Shown in pieces: positions 38,788-47,803 of a stretch of 64,000 nt of DNA. The notes under the pieces were generated by a model. That model did no database searches. It saw only the letters and a list, made by a program, of their open reading frames with translations, and was not told the DNA's origin. Both the position numbers and the translations under genes were made by a program. Position 1 is the stretch's first letter; each line of letters opens with the position of its first letter. This DNA comes from an uncultured Oscillospiraceae bacterium (lineage in GTDB: Bacteria > Bacillota > Clostridia > Oscillospirales > Ruminococcaceae), in contig CAKSPU010000006.1 of the NCBI GenBank assembly GCA_934486875.1, forward strand, positions 1-64,000, given 5' to 3'.

Positions 38788-38816
38788 ATCGGCATTCCCC
38801 GAAACGGAATGCCGAT
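38788..38816 (+). terminator. Hairpin after ppk1
   Basis: ATCGGCATTCC (38788-38798) pairs with GGAATGCCGAT (38806-38816) around CCGAAAC. Only TTG follows instead of a long T tract, so it is a weak terminator or an RNA-stabilising stem. Confidence 0.6.
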
Positions 38817-38875
38817 TTGCGTTATATTGCTATACAACCGCCCCATAAGCTGCGGTAATTTTGTTAATATCCCTA

Positions 38876-38904
38876 TTGAAAAAGGCCGCCGTTTGATGTA
38901 TAAT
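38876..38904 (+). promoter_or_regulatory. Sigma-A promoter for rRNA methyltransferase gene
   Basis: TTGAAA (38876-38881), 17 bases, TATAAT (38899-38904), 66 bases before the chosen start. Confidence 0.75.
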
Positions 38905-38969
38905 AGATTAGTATAGGAAAATATGCTTATTTGCAGAGCCGTTCTTCGGCGGCGGATTGGAGAAAATAT

Positions 38970-39851
38970 ATGGCATATCAGCGTTTTGATAAAAACAAAG
39001 GAAAAAACGGCAGCAAAAAGGAGTATTCCTCAAAGCCCCGCAGCTACGGCAGACCCGAAAAGGGTTTTGAAGAGCCTGAAAGAAATATCCCCGATGCCGC
39101 TGACAGAGAAGCCGCAGAGGGTCTTATCGTCGGCAGAAATCCCGTTATGGAAGCCCTCAAATCGGGCAAGGCTATCGACACGATATATGTCAACAGCGAC
39201 GCAGGCGGAAGCATCGGCGCTATCACCAGGATCGCAAGGGAAAAGGGCATCGTTATCAAGAACGTGAATGACCAGAAGCTCACTCAGATGTGCGCAGGCG
39301 CTTCGCATCAGGGCATCATCGCTTCGGGAGCCTGTGCGGAATACGTTTCCGTTGAGGATATCCTTAATGTCTCAAAGAAAAAGGGCACAGCCCCTTTCAT
39401 CATAATCTGCGATGAGATAGAAGACCCCCACAATCTCGGCGCTATCATCAGAACAGCCGAGACCGCAGGGGCTGACGGCGTAATTATCCCCAAGCGCAGA
39501 AGTGCGTCCCTGAATGCCACCGTTTACAAGACCTCCGCAGGTGCGGCAAGCTGGCTCCCCGTTGCAAGGGTGGCAAACCTCGCTGCGGCTATGGACGAGC
39601 TTAAAAAGAACGGTGTCTGGATATACGGCACCGACGCATCGGGCAGCGATTACACACAGTCCGATTTCACAGGTCCCGCCGCTTTCGTTATCGGCTCCGA
39701 GGGCTTCGGAATAGGCAGACTTGTAAAGGATAAGTGCGATTTCCTTGTAAAGCTCCCTATGTTTGGAAAAATAACCTCTCTCAATGCCTCCGTTGCAGCA
39801 GGCATATTTATGTATGAAGCTGTCCGTCAGAGAACGGCAGCAGGCAAATAA
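38970..39851 (+). CDS. rlmB: 23S rRNA (guanosine-2'-O)-methyltransferase, TrmH/RlmB family
   Basis: SPOUT-class enzymes of this type methylate the ribose of a guanosine in 23S rRNA. The 293-residue protein has a basic unstructured start (to about residue 45), an L30e-like substrate domain (IVGRNPVMEALKSG), and the SPOUT motifs DPHNLGAIIRTAE, FVIGSEGFGIGRLV and KLPMFGKITSLNASVAAGI. The ATG follows TTGGAG. RlmB is the best match; a tRNA target cannot be excluded. Confidence 0.88.
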   Translation: MAYQRFDKNKGKNGSKKEYSSKPRSYGRPEKGFEEPERNIPDAADREAAEGLIVGRNPVMEALKSGKAIDTIYVNSDAGGSIGAITRIAREKGIVIKNVNDQKLTQMCAGASHQGIIASGACAEYVSVEDILNVSKKKGTAPFIIICDEIEDPHNLGAIIRTAETAGADGVIIPKRRSASLNATVYKTSAGAASWLPVARVANLAAAMDELKKNGVWIYGTDASGSDYTQSDFTGPAAFVIGSEGFGIGRLVKDKCDFLVKLPMFGKITSLNASVAAGIFMYEAVRQRTAAGK

Positions 39852-39899
39852 AAGAGGCTGAAAACAGGGAAAGCTCCCGGGAAAGGAAGGGTAATTGAT

Positions 39900-42800
39900 T
39901 TGTCTGATAAATTTTCCCTTGACGAAATTTTAAATGAATACTCGGGCGGAAAAAGCTCTTCTGATCAGTCTCTTGACGATATTCTGAACAGCTACCCCGC
40001 CACAAAAAATTATGAAGACTCAGGGCTTGCGGAGATCTTTGAAAGCAGGAGCAACACCACTGACATTGATCTGAGCGGTATAAACATCTCAATGCCGGGG
40101 GATTACCCCTCTCCCGAGGAGATACGAAAGAAAAGCGCTCCCGTTTCCGTTCACGACATTCCCGAGGAACAGCTCACCGAGGAAGAACGGATAAAGAAAA
40201 GCAAGCAGATAGATTACGAGATAATCAGCGGCGACTATGAGCGCAAATATATGCCCGATGACCTTAAGACCGATGCGGAGCTGAAAGCGGAGGGAAAGTT
40301 CCCCGCCGATGAGCCTGCACCTGCCGAGGACAAGGCATCAAAGAAAAAGGTCAGGGTAAAGCCCGCAAAGAAGAAGTTCGGGCTTGATCTTGCAGAGGGG
40401 CTCAAAGGTGTTCATTCTTCCTTTGATGACGATGATGATTTCGATAAAAAATACGGCAATACTCCCCTTTTCACCGCCGCAGAGCGTGACGAGCTCATCG
40501 GTGAGGAGGAGCACGAGATACCCTTTGAAATAAAGCCCCGTGCAGGCTCCAGCTTGTCGGAAAAGCTTGAAAGGGAAGCGGAATTTGCCGAGAAATACAA
40601 CGACACCCCCTCTCACAGCGAAAAGCACGAGCATAAGGTTCGCCCCGAAAGGGTATCCCCCAGGCGTGATGACACATCTGCGAAAACGGGTTCGGATATC
40701 CTTGAAAATCCTTTTGATAAATACGCAGCAATAGATGACCTTGACAGCATTCTCGGTCAGTACGAGAAAAAGGAGCAGCCCCAGTCCTTAAAGCGCTCCG
40801 AAACATCTCCCCTCAAAGGCTTCACCGACATTTTCAACAAGCTTATGGCGAAAGAGGAAGCAGGGGGCGAGGGCTCGGAGCTTTTGGAGGGCAGCCGAAA
40901 AATAAAACGCTCCGAGGGCGCAATTGAGAGGAAAAAGATATCCGACATCGACCTTGACCTTTCGGACAAGCTTATTCAGGACACCTCCCAGATAAACACC
41001 GACAAGACCAATGCGGAGGTCGAAAAGCTGAACGCTCTCAAGGAGCGCAGAAGCAAGAAGATAAAGGATTTCGTCCTTGTAGGCGATGAGGAGGAAAACT
41101 CCCCCGACGAGACCGCTCAGGCTGAGGAAAACGAAGAGCTTGAAGATTTCGAGAGCCTTGAGGACGCTCCCGACATTCAGGAGCATATCGCAGGGCAGAA
41201 AAACAAGCTTGTTTTCAGGCTTATCGTACTTTTTGCCTGCTTTGCCGTAACCGCATATATGGCGGCTGCAAATGATTTCTCACTTCCCGTTCTTGACTCG
41301 CTGACGCTCATAAACAAGCGCAGCCAGCCCGATGTATTCCTGTTCATAAACAGCGTTATCGGCGTGGTTGCGGGCTTTGTGGCATCTCAGACCATTTCGG
41401 GCGGACTTTCAAAGCTCCTGTCGGGCAAGGCTGACTGCGATTCCCTGTCGGCACTGGCGCTTGTTTCAAGCCTTCTAACATCAATGATATCCCTTGCGGA
41501 TTCAAATATGGTACGAGGCAGCTTCGTGTACATCTACACCCCCGTTGCCATCGGTGCGCTTATCTTCAACACCATAGGCAAGCTGCTCATAATAAACCGG
41601 ACCCAGCGCAGCTTTTCATTTATCTCGGGGGACAATGACCGATATGCCCTCTTTGTGCTGAATGATGAGGAAAAGGCTCAGAATTTCACGAGAGGTTCAC
41701 TCACCGATTTCCCCGTCCTTGCGGGAATGCAGAAAACCGAGGTCATCACCGATTTCCTTAAAACATCATACGCCAGCGACAGCACCGACCGCTTCTGCAA
41801 AATGGTGACACCCATAATCTCGGTGGCAGGTCTGCTCCTGGGCGTTATAGCCGCCCTCCTCGCAAGAGCCGAGCACGGCACAATGGGAGCATTCTGCGTG
41901 GGACTTTCAACATTCTCCGCCTGCGTCGCAATATGCTCCTGCTTCGCAATGATGCTGGTGGTAAACCTGCCGATGGAAAAGGCTTCCGCAAAATACGGCT
42001 CAAAGCAGGGTGCAATACTGGGCTTTGACAGCATCGACGAATTTGGCGATGTAAACAGCGTTATGATAGACGCAGCCTCCCTTTTCCCTCCGGGAAGCAT
42101 CGTTCTCAGGAACATCAAATCATTCCCCGATTCAAGCATTGACGAAGCAATAGTTGAGGCGGCAAGCCTTACAAGCCAGTCAGGCAGCATTCTCAGGAAT
42201 ATGTTCTATGACATAATCGTGGGCAAGACCGAGATGCTGGACCCCGTTGAAAGCTACATTTACGAGGATTCAATGGGACTGTGCGGCTGGATAAACAACA
42301 AGCGTGTGCTTCTCGGAAACCGAGAGCTTATGCAGAACCACAGCATCGAAGGTCTCCCCTCCATTGCCAAGGAAAATGAATACACCGACGGCGACAAAAT
42401 TGCGGTGTACCTTTCAATTTCGGGTCAGCTCTCCGCAATGTTCATCATCGAGCTTACCCCCTCCTATCACATCAAAAACGCCCTTAAAGAGCTGGAAAAG
42501 GGCGGTATAGCAGTAATGCTCCGCTCGGTGGATTCGATGCTCTCCGTCAGCAGACTTTCGGAGATGTTCGAGGTCTCCCCCGCCCTCTTCAAGCTTATCC
42601 CATTCCGACTTCACCCCGACTTTGAAAAGTCAACGGAATACAGCGCAAAGCGCCCTGCTACCCTTGCCTGCTCGGGAAGATTCGCTTCCTTTGCACAGCT
42701 CATTCTCGGCGCAAACCGCCTGAGAGGAACAATTTCCGCAGGAATTGCAATGCAGGCGGCGGAGATACTTCTGGGAATACTCCTCACCCTTGCCCTTGTG

Positions 42801-42902
42801 CTTCTCCGCTCAATGGCAGAGCTTACGGTGACGAACATTCTCCTTTACAACTTCGTTTTCGTGCTTCTGTATCTTGTTTTTCAGGCGTTCAGAAAAGTAT
42901 AA
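39900..42902 (+). CDS. Large membrane protein resembling a degenerate P-type ATPase
   Basis: The first 420 residues are charged and probably disordered, with three similar short motifs (FSLDEILNEY, QSLDDILNSY, DLDSILGQY). Eight or so membrane helices follow. In the place of the phosphorylation loop the frame reads VMIDAASLF: Asp724 is kept but KTGT is gone. Later GWINNKRVLLGNRELM matches the nucleotide domain, VMLRSVDS stands for the TGDN motif, and the GDGxNDxP loop is absent. The start is a TTG after AAGGAAGGG. It likely has a structural or sensing role rather than ion pumping. Confidence 0.7.
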   Translation: MSDKFSLDEILNEYSGGKSSSDQSLDDILNSYPATKNYEDSGLAEIFESRSNTTDIDLSGINISMPGDYPSPEEIRKKSAPVSVHDIPEEQLTEEERIKKSKQIDYEIISGDYERKYMPDDLKTDAELKAEGKFPADEPAPAEDKASKKKVRVKPAKKKFGLDLAEGLKGVHSSFDDDDDFDKKYGNTPLFTAAERDELIGEEEHEIPFEIKPRAGSSLSEKLEREAEFAEKYNDTPSHSEKHEHKVRPERVSPRRDDTSAKTGSDILENPFDKYAAIDDLDSILGQYEKKEQPQSLKRSETSPLKGFTDIFNKLMAKEEAGGEGSELLEGSRKIKRSEGAIERKKISDIDLDLSDKLIQDTSQINTDKTNAEVEKLNALKERRSKKIKDFVLVGDEEENSPDETAQAEENEELEDFESLEDAPDIQEHIAGQKNKLVFRLIVLFACFAVTAYMAAANDFSLPVLDSLTLINKRSQPDVFLFINSVIGVVAGFVASQTISGGLSKLLSGKADCDSLSALALVSSLLTSMISLADSNMVRGSFVYIYTPVAIGALIFNTIGKLLIINRTQRSFSFISGDNDRYALFVLNDEEKAQNFTRGSLTDFPVLAGMQKTEVITDFLKTSYASDSTDRFCKMVTPIISVAGLLLGVIAALLARAEHGTMGAFCVGLSTFSACVAICSCFAMMLVVNLPMEKASAKYGSKQGAILGFDSIDEFGDVNSVMIDAASLFPPGSIVLRNIKSFPDSSIDEAIVEAASLTSQSGSILRNMFYDIIVGKTEMLDPVESYIYEDSMGLCGWINNKRVLLGNRELMQNHSIEGLPSIAKENEYTDGDKIAVYLSISGQLSAMFIIELTPSYHIKNALKELEKGGIAVMLRSVDSMLSVSRLSEMFEVSPALFKLIPFRLHPDFEKSTEYSAKRPATLACSGRFASFAQLILGANRLRGTISAGIAMQAAEILLGILLTLALVLLRSMAELTVTNILLYNFVFVLLYLVFQAFRKV

Positions 42903-42907
42903 AAATG

Positions 42908-42941
42908 ACCCGTGCTTTACACCAAAAGCACGGGTATTTTT
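42908..42941. terminator. Bidirectional terminator
   Basis: ACCCGTGCTTT (42908-42918) pairs with AAAGCACGGGT (42925-42935). A T tract follows on the plus strand and an A-rich stretch precedes it, so it can serve the large membrane protein gene and the convergent regulator gene. Confidence 0.85.
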
Positions 42942-43269
42942 ATACACACATCTTCTTATATTCCGTACCCCATTCAGCCATTGAATCAAGTATGGGCTTC
43001 ATACTTACCCCAAGCTCTGTGAGAGTATATTCCACTCTCGGCGGGACTTCGGGGAATACTTCTCTCGATATAAGCCCGTTTTCTTCCATATCACGGAGAT
43101 TTGCGGTCAGCACTTTCTGCGATATGCCTGTGACCGATTTTTTCAGCTCTCCGAAGCGTTTGGTGCCCCCCATAAGGTCACGGAGTATCAGCACCTTCCA
43201 CTTGTCTCCAATGAGCATCAGCGTGGTTTCTACAGGGCAGGGCGGGAGGTTTGACCTGTCTATCATCAT
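42940..43269 (-). CDS. HxlR-family transcriptional regulator
   Basis: The roughly 109-residue protein is a winged-helix regulator: CPVETTLMLIGDKWKVLIL, then GGTKRFGELKKSVTGIS (recognition helix) and EENGLISREVFPEVPPRVEY (wing). The typical N-terminal Cys (PPCPVE), which senses redox or electrophiles in some members, is present. Start ATG at 43269 or 43266 after TAGGAG. Its target is unknown. Confidence 0.93.
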   Translation of the reverse strand: MMIDRSNLPPCPVETTLMLIGDKWKVLILRDLMGGTKRFGELKKSVTGISQKVLTANLRDMEENGLISREVFPEVPPRVEYTLTELGVSMKPILDSMAEWGTEYKKMCV

Positions 43270-43358
43270 ATCACTCCTATAGTATATTTTTGAACGCAAG
43301 TATCGTAAGTAAAGTATAGCATAATATCTCCCAAAAGTAAAGCCATATTACACAAAAA

Positions 43359-43386
43359 CGGGTATCATACCGAAGTATGATACCCG
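43359..43386 (-). terminator. Terminator of the solute-binding protein gene
   Basis: CGGGTATCATAC (43359-43370) and GTATGATACCCG (43375-43386) are perfect arms. On the minus strand TTTTTG follows. Confidence 0.92.
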
Positions 43387-43407
43387 AATGTTATTTAGCG
43401 TAAGAGA

Positions 43408-44853
43408 TTACTGAATAGACTTGAGAGAATCGTCAGCTTCCTGAACGAGCATCTCAACAACTGCGGAGATCTCTTCTCTGTTTGTAGCCCAGTCAACGCC
43501 GTGGAGAGCAGCTCTCAGACCGATGTTGTCGCCGCCGTCTGTTGTGAGGGAAGCAACGTCGGTAGAAACGCCTGTTGCCAGGTCAACAACGGGGTACTGA
43601 CGAGCGAGATCGTTGATCTCCTTGTTGATAGCGATGAGCTCATCGCTCCACTGGTAGTCGTCCTTGCACTTCTGGTCAGCGATAGCAATAGCCTCGTCGC
43701 TTGTGTTAGCAAGACGTGTGCAGTCTGCGAAGAGACCTACGCCCTCAGGGTTGCCTGCGCCCTTGCAGAGTACCCAACCGTCAAGTGTAGCACCCTGATA
43801 AGGATCGGAACCTGCGGGAGAGGGAACAGGAGCAAGACCGAGGTTCTCGGGAGCAATGCCTGTAGCCCATGTGTCGGGGTTGGACTGTACGTGCCAAGCA
43901 CCAACGATGTAGAAGAGCTCTCTGCCTTCGCCCATAAATGCAGGCTGCTCAGCCCAGTCAAAGAGAGATCTGTCCATTACAAGACCCTTGTTGTAAAGGT
44001 CATACTGGAAGTTCATAGCCTTTTCAACAGTAGCGTCCATAAGATTTGTCTTAAGAGAACCATTGTCGGAAGTTACGGAAGGAACACCTGCGGAAAGGAA
44101 GAGTGCCTTCTCAGCCCAGAAACCGTCAAGACCCCACTGATCGTTGTCGGGGTCGCAGAACTGCTGAAGCATAGATGTGAAGGTATCCCAGTTCCACTCA
44201 CCTGCCTGGTAAAGCTCCCAGGGATCGTCAAAGCCGTTCTCTTCGATAGTCTGCTTGTTGTAGATAACAACAGCCTCAGCAGATACAGAGTTTACGAACT
44301 CATAATGCTTGCCGTTGAAGTTGTAGATATCCATAGCGTCCTTAACGTCAGTCCAGAGCTCGGAATCCATATCAATGTAATCATCAACAGGCTGGAACAT
44401 ACCATTGATAACGCCCTTAGGAAGAGCTGCTGTATCGCAGGGGAAGAAGTCAACGCCGTCGCCGCCCAGAACGTGAGTGGAGAGGTCGGAGTATCTTGTG
44501 TCCCAAGTGGTGGGAATGTACTCAATGCTTCCGCCGTACTTGCTCTTGAAGAGAGTGATGTTTACGGCTTCGGAGTCACCCTTGGAAGTGGAGGGGTTGA
44601 TATCGTAGTGAGCGAGCCACTTGATAGTCTTATTCTCAAGCTCAACGTCACGGAGCTTCTCGTTTGCGAGGTCATCGAGGGTCTTCTGATCCTCTTCTGC
44701 ATATGTAGCAGTGTTGAGCTCAACGGTAGCTGCTGTTGTGGTGGTAACGGTAGCTTCGCTTTCGGTCGTACCCTCGGGGCCGCCGCCGCAGGCAGTGAGA
44801 CCGAGTGTGAATGTCAGTGCAGAGATTCCTGCAACAGTCTTCTTAAAATTCAT
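43408..44853 (-). CDS. ABC-transporter sugar-binding lipoprotein
   Basis: The 481-residue product has a lipoprotein signal ending in LGLTACGG (lipobox LTAC), a Thr-rich linker (SEATVTTTTAAT), and the body of a family 1 extracellular solute-binding protein (SAEAVVIYNKQTIEENG, then GEGRELFYIVGAWH). It should capture an oligosaccharide at the cell surface. No permease genes are next to it. The ATG follows TAGGAGG, with a promoter about 110 bases upstream. Confidence 0.92.
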   Translation of the reverse strand: MNFKKTVAGISALTFTLGLTACGGGPEGTTESEATVTTTTAATVELNTATYAEEDQKTLDDLANEKLRDVELENKTIKWLAHYDINPSTSKGDSEAVNITLFKSKYGGSIEYIPTTWDTRYSDLSTHVLGGDGVDFFPCDTAALPKGVINGMFQPVDDYIDMDSELWTDVKDAMDIYNFNGKHYEFVNSVSAEAVVIYNKQTIEENGFDDPWELYQAGEWNWDTFTSMLQQFCDPDNDQWGLDGFWAEKALFLSAGVPSVTSDNGSLKTNLMDATVEKAMNFQYDLYNKGLVMDRSLFDWAEQPAFMGEGRELFYIVGAWHVQSNPDTWATGIAPENLGLAPVPSPAGSDPYQGATLDGWVLCKGAGNPEGVGLFADCTRLANTSDEAIAIADQKCKDDYQWSDELIAINKEINDLARQYPVVDLATGVSTDVASLTTDGGDNIGLRAALHGVDWATNREEISAVVEMLVQEADDSLKSIQ

Positions 44854-44968
44854 CTTTTTTCCTCCTAAAAAATTGAAACCGTTTTCCGCCTGCTGCAAAG
44901 GCAGAAAGCAATTTCATCGGTGTGCGGATACTAACGCATATCACGCATCTTAAAATAATTGCAATATA

Positions 44969-44997
44969 ATTTTATCATTTTTTGCTTTTTATGTCAA
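44969..44997 (-). promoter_or_regulatory. Sigma-A promoter for solute-binding protein gene
   Basis: On the minus strand TTGACA (complement of 44992-44997), 17 bases, TAAAAT (complement of 44969-44974). The leader of about 110 bases before the start codon has no obvious riboswitch. Confidence 0.75.
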
Positions 44998-45087
44998 TGG
45001 TCTTTATATAAATATTTTTAGCTGCTCTTTGTGCAATTTCAACAGTTAAACGTATTCGTAAATGTAGATTATCCCAAAAAAATGAGC

Positions 45088-45117
45088 AAAAGCGGCAAAG
45101 TCTGATGACCTTGCCGC
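45088..45117 (-). terminator. Terminator after ispH-rpsA
   Basis: GCGGCAAG and CTTTGCCGC pair across the complement of 45092-45117, and TTTT follows on the minus strand. Confidence 0.8.
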
Positions 45118-45145
45118 AAAATTTACTTATATGCTGTCTTAAGGA

Positions 45146-47113
45146 TTATTCCTCAGAAGCCTCGCCGTTCTCCTCGAGAACTGCTCTGATAGAAAGGCTG
45201 ATGCGCTTCTTCTCGGAGTCGATCTCAGTGATCTTAGCTGTAACCTCGTCGCCTACGGAGAGAACGTCCTTAACGTTTGTAACTCTCTTGTCAGCGATCT
45301 GAGAGATGTGGATAAGACCGTCAATACCGGGAATGATCTGTGCGAATGCACCGAAAGCAGTGATGGAAACGATCTTGCACTTTACAACATCGCCAACCTT
45401 GTACTCATTCTCGAACTTGACCCAGGGATTGTCCTCGTCCTTCTTGTAGCCGAGGGAAATTCTTCCTGCTTCCTTGTCGAGATCCTTAACGTAAACCTCG
45501 AGAGTATCGCCGACAGAAACGACCTCGGAGGGGTGCTTGATCCTATCCCAGCTGAGCTCGGAAATGTGAACCATTCCGTCGATGCCGCCGAGATCAACAA
45601 ATGCACCGTAAGATGTAAGAGACTTTACCTCGCCCTTGAAAACGTCGCCCACCTGAACGGTTTCCCAGAACTTAGCCTTAGCAGCGTCTCTCTCAGCAGA
45701 ACGAACCTGCTTGATGGAGCCGACAGCCTTGCCTCTCTGCTCGTTTACTTCGATAACCTTGAACTTAACGTTCTTCTTGAGGAGCTCCTCAAGCTTTTCA
45801 TCTCTGCGCATAGTTGCCTGAGATGCGGGGATAAATACTCTTACGCCGTTGCAGAGAACGATAACGCCGCCCTTAACAACGTTTGTAACAGTACCTTCGA
45901 GGATAGTGCCCTCTTCCTTAGCCTTGGCAAGCTCGTCAAGACCCTTGAGTGCGTCTACCTTCTTCTTGGAGAGCTGAACGATGCCCTCTGCGTCGTTGAT
46001 CTTGATAACGATAAGATCTACCTCATCGCCGACTTTAACTACATCAGCAGGCTTCAGAGAAGGATCATCTGTCAGCTCGGACAGTGCCACATAGCCTGTG
46101 TGCTTTGTGCCGACATCAACGATAGCTTCTGTGTTGTTTACAGCAGTTATGTATCCTTTCACCCTGTTACCGGTATATAATCTTTTGAAAGAAGCGTTGA
46201 GCGCCTCCTCAAAGTTAAAGTCCTCGTCCATATTTTTGATAATTTCGCTCATCTGGTTTTTGACCTCCTTGATAATAGATGCCGGGGTGGACGCTCCGGC
46301 GGTGATACCTATGCGGATATCACTTTTATTAGAAAAGCCTTTCGGCATTTTCAGCAAACTAAGTTCCCCAGGGCTTTCTATGTGAAAGCAAGTCCCGCAA
46401 AGCCCGCTGCATATCCGAAAGAGCTTAACGGTATTGGAGCTGTGCTTCCCGCCGACCACGATCATAATATCGCTGTCCCCGGCAAGCCGTGCCGCTTCCG
46501 CCTGCCGTTCCGAGGTGGCACTGCAAACAGTGTCATAGGTCTCGGTATTATCAAAGGCGGCGGCTGTATGCACGCAATTTTGCCACATACTTATATTATA
46601 CGTTGTCTGCGGCATAATTGCAACCTTTTTTTTTGAATTTTTATAATTTTTTTTCAGAAACGCTTCAAGCTCCCCGTCATCACGAAGAACATACGCTCCG
46701 TTTTCACAATGTGCCGCAATTCCTATGACCTCGGGGTGGGTATCATCGCCCATAATAACAACTGTCTTTCCCTCACGGGAGCATTTTGCGGCAGTGTTCT
46801 GGATACGCTTAACAAAAGGGCAGGTGCCGTCGGCATAGGAGATGCTGCGGGCTTCAAGCTCTTTATACACATCAGCCCCCACGCCGTGGGAACGGATAAT
46901 GACCTTTTCGCCGTCCATAGCGTCGGCAGGGGAATCTATCACCCTGACCCCCTTTGCGGCGAGGTCGCTTACGACCGTGGGATTGTGGATTATCTCGCCC
47001 AGAGTCGCAGTCTTAAAGCCGTGTTCTATTTCATTATACACGAGTTTTACCGCTCTGTCAACACCAAAACAGAAACCTGCGGTCTTTGTGGCGGTAATTG
47101 TGAATTTTTTCAT
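45146..47113 (-). CDS. ispH-rpsA: Fused HMB-PP reductase (IspH) and ribosomal protein S1
   Basis: IspH is the last enzyme of the MEP isoprenoid pathway; S1 domains bind mRNA at the ribosome. Residues 1-280 hold the iron-sulfur Cys sites (GFCFGVDRAV, GTCPFVKRI, GLCGTC) and SHGVG, HNPTVV. A linker leads to four S1 repeats (about 300-640), with VGTKHTGYVALSEL and DLGGIDGMVHISELSW. This fusion is known in clostridia. I took the ATG of MKKFTITATKT, since the longer frame overlaps plsC. Confidence 0.95.
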   Translation of the reverse strand: MKKFTITATKTAGFCFGVDRAVKLVYNEIEHGFKTATLGEIIHNPTVVSDLAAKGVRVIDSPADAMDGEKVIIRSHGVGADVYKELEARSISYADGTCPFVKRIQNTAAKCSREGKTVVIMGDDTHPEVIGIAAHCENGAYVLRDDGELEAFLKKNYKNSKKKVAIMPQTTYNISMWQNCVHTAAAFDNTETYDTVCSATSERQAEAARLAGDSDIMIVVGGKHSSNTVKLFRICSGLCGTCFHIESPGELSLLKMPKGFSNKSDIRIGITAGASTPASIIKEVKNQMSEIIKNMDEDFNFEEALNASFKRLYTGNRVKGYITAVNNTEAIVDVGTKHTGYVALSELTDDPSLKPADVVKVGDEVDLIVIKINDAEGIVQLSKKKVDALKGLDELAKAKEEGTILEGTVTNVVKGGVIVLCNGVRVFIPASQATMRRDEKLEELLKKNVKFKVIEVNEQRGKAVGSIKQVRSAERDAAKAKFWETVQVGDVFKGEVKSLTSYGAFVDLGGIDGMVHISELSWDRIKHPSEVVSVGDTLEVYVKDLDKEAGRISLGYKKDEDNPWVKFENEYKVGDVVKCKIVSITAFGAFAQIIPGIDGLIHISQIADKRVTNVKDVLSVGDEVTAKITEIDSEKKRISLSIRAVLEENGEASEE

Positions 47114-47159
47114 AATTTTTACACCGTCTTTATGTGTATTATTGCCATAAATTACGGAC

Positions 47160-47783
47160 TTATTCAGCGTTATCGGCAGAAATTTCCTCAGGTTCAGGCC
47201 CCTCCACAAGCTCTGTTATGGAGTTCATAATGACGGATTTTACTTTCTTAAGATTTTTTGTGTCGCCGTCTCCGATGTCAAGCTCCTCCGACTTTATGAG
47301 CTTTCCTATCCTCAGAGTGAGCTTGCTTCTGAAATGAAGCTTCTCCCCCTCGAAAACAATGCCCATAGGGAGAACGTCAGCACCCGATTTTGCGGCGATA
47401 AGGGCAACCCCTGTCTTTCCTCTGCCCACCTTGTTTTCCTTAGAGCGTGTGCCCTCGGGGAAAATGACCACATTTCTGCCGCTTTCAAGGATATCCACGC
47501 AGTCATCAATGACCTTCATATCCCCTGCGCCCCTCTTGACGGGAAATGCGCCCAGAAAGCGGATAAATGCGCCGAAAAGCCTGTTATGGAAAAGCTCCTC
47601 TTTTGCCATATATGTGACGGGCTTTTTCATCGGCATAGTTATAATAACAGGGTCGGCATAACTGCGGTGATTGCAGGCTATGATAACGCCCTCCTTTTCG
47701 GGGACATTTTCCCGGCCCTCTATTTTGAAATTGTAAAACAGCTTATATATACCCATTACGGTGTATCTTACAAAAGCGTTCAT
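47160..47783 (-). CDS. plsC: 1-acyl-glycerol-3-phosphate acyltransferase
   Basis: PlsC adds the second fatty acid to lysophosphatidic acid at the membrane. The 207-residue protein has the catalytic NHRSYADP motif (NHxxxxD, near residue 36), FPVKRG and VIFPEGTRSKE. The start has AGGAGACC. It lies between the nucleotidyltransferase gene and ispH-rpsA, as in many clostridia. Confidence 0.94.
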   Translation of the reverse strand: MNAFVRYTVMGIYKLFYNFKIEGRENVPEKEGVIIACNHRSYADPVIITMPMKKPVTYMAKEELFHNRLFGAFIRFLGAFPVKRGAGDMKVIDDCVDILESGRNVVIFPEGTRSKENKVGRGKTGVALIAAKSGADVLPMGIVFEGEKLHFRSKLTLRIGKLIKSEELDIGDGDTKNLKKVKSVIMNSITELVEGPEPEEISADNAE

Positions 47784-47803
47784 ACAGGTCTCCTTTTGCT
47801 TTC

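Noticed and set aside
43501..44868. Plus-strand open frame of 455 codons opposite the solute-binding protein gene
   Set aside because: The minus-strand gene has a lipoprotein signal, promoter and terminator; the plus frame is a mirror caused by codon bias.
45308..46180. Plus-strand open frame of 290 codons opposite ispH-rpsA
   Set aside because: It lies wholly within conserved S1 repeats on the other strand and has no ribosome site.
47114..47209. Longer start for ispH-rpsA
   Set aside because: The extra 32 codons overlap plsC and precede the conserved KKFTITATKTAGFCFG start of IspH.
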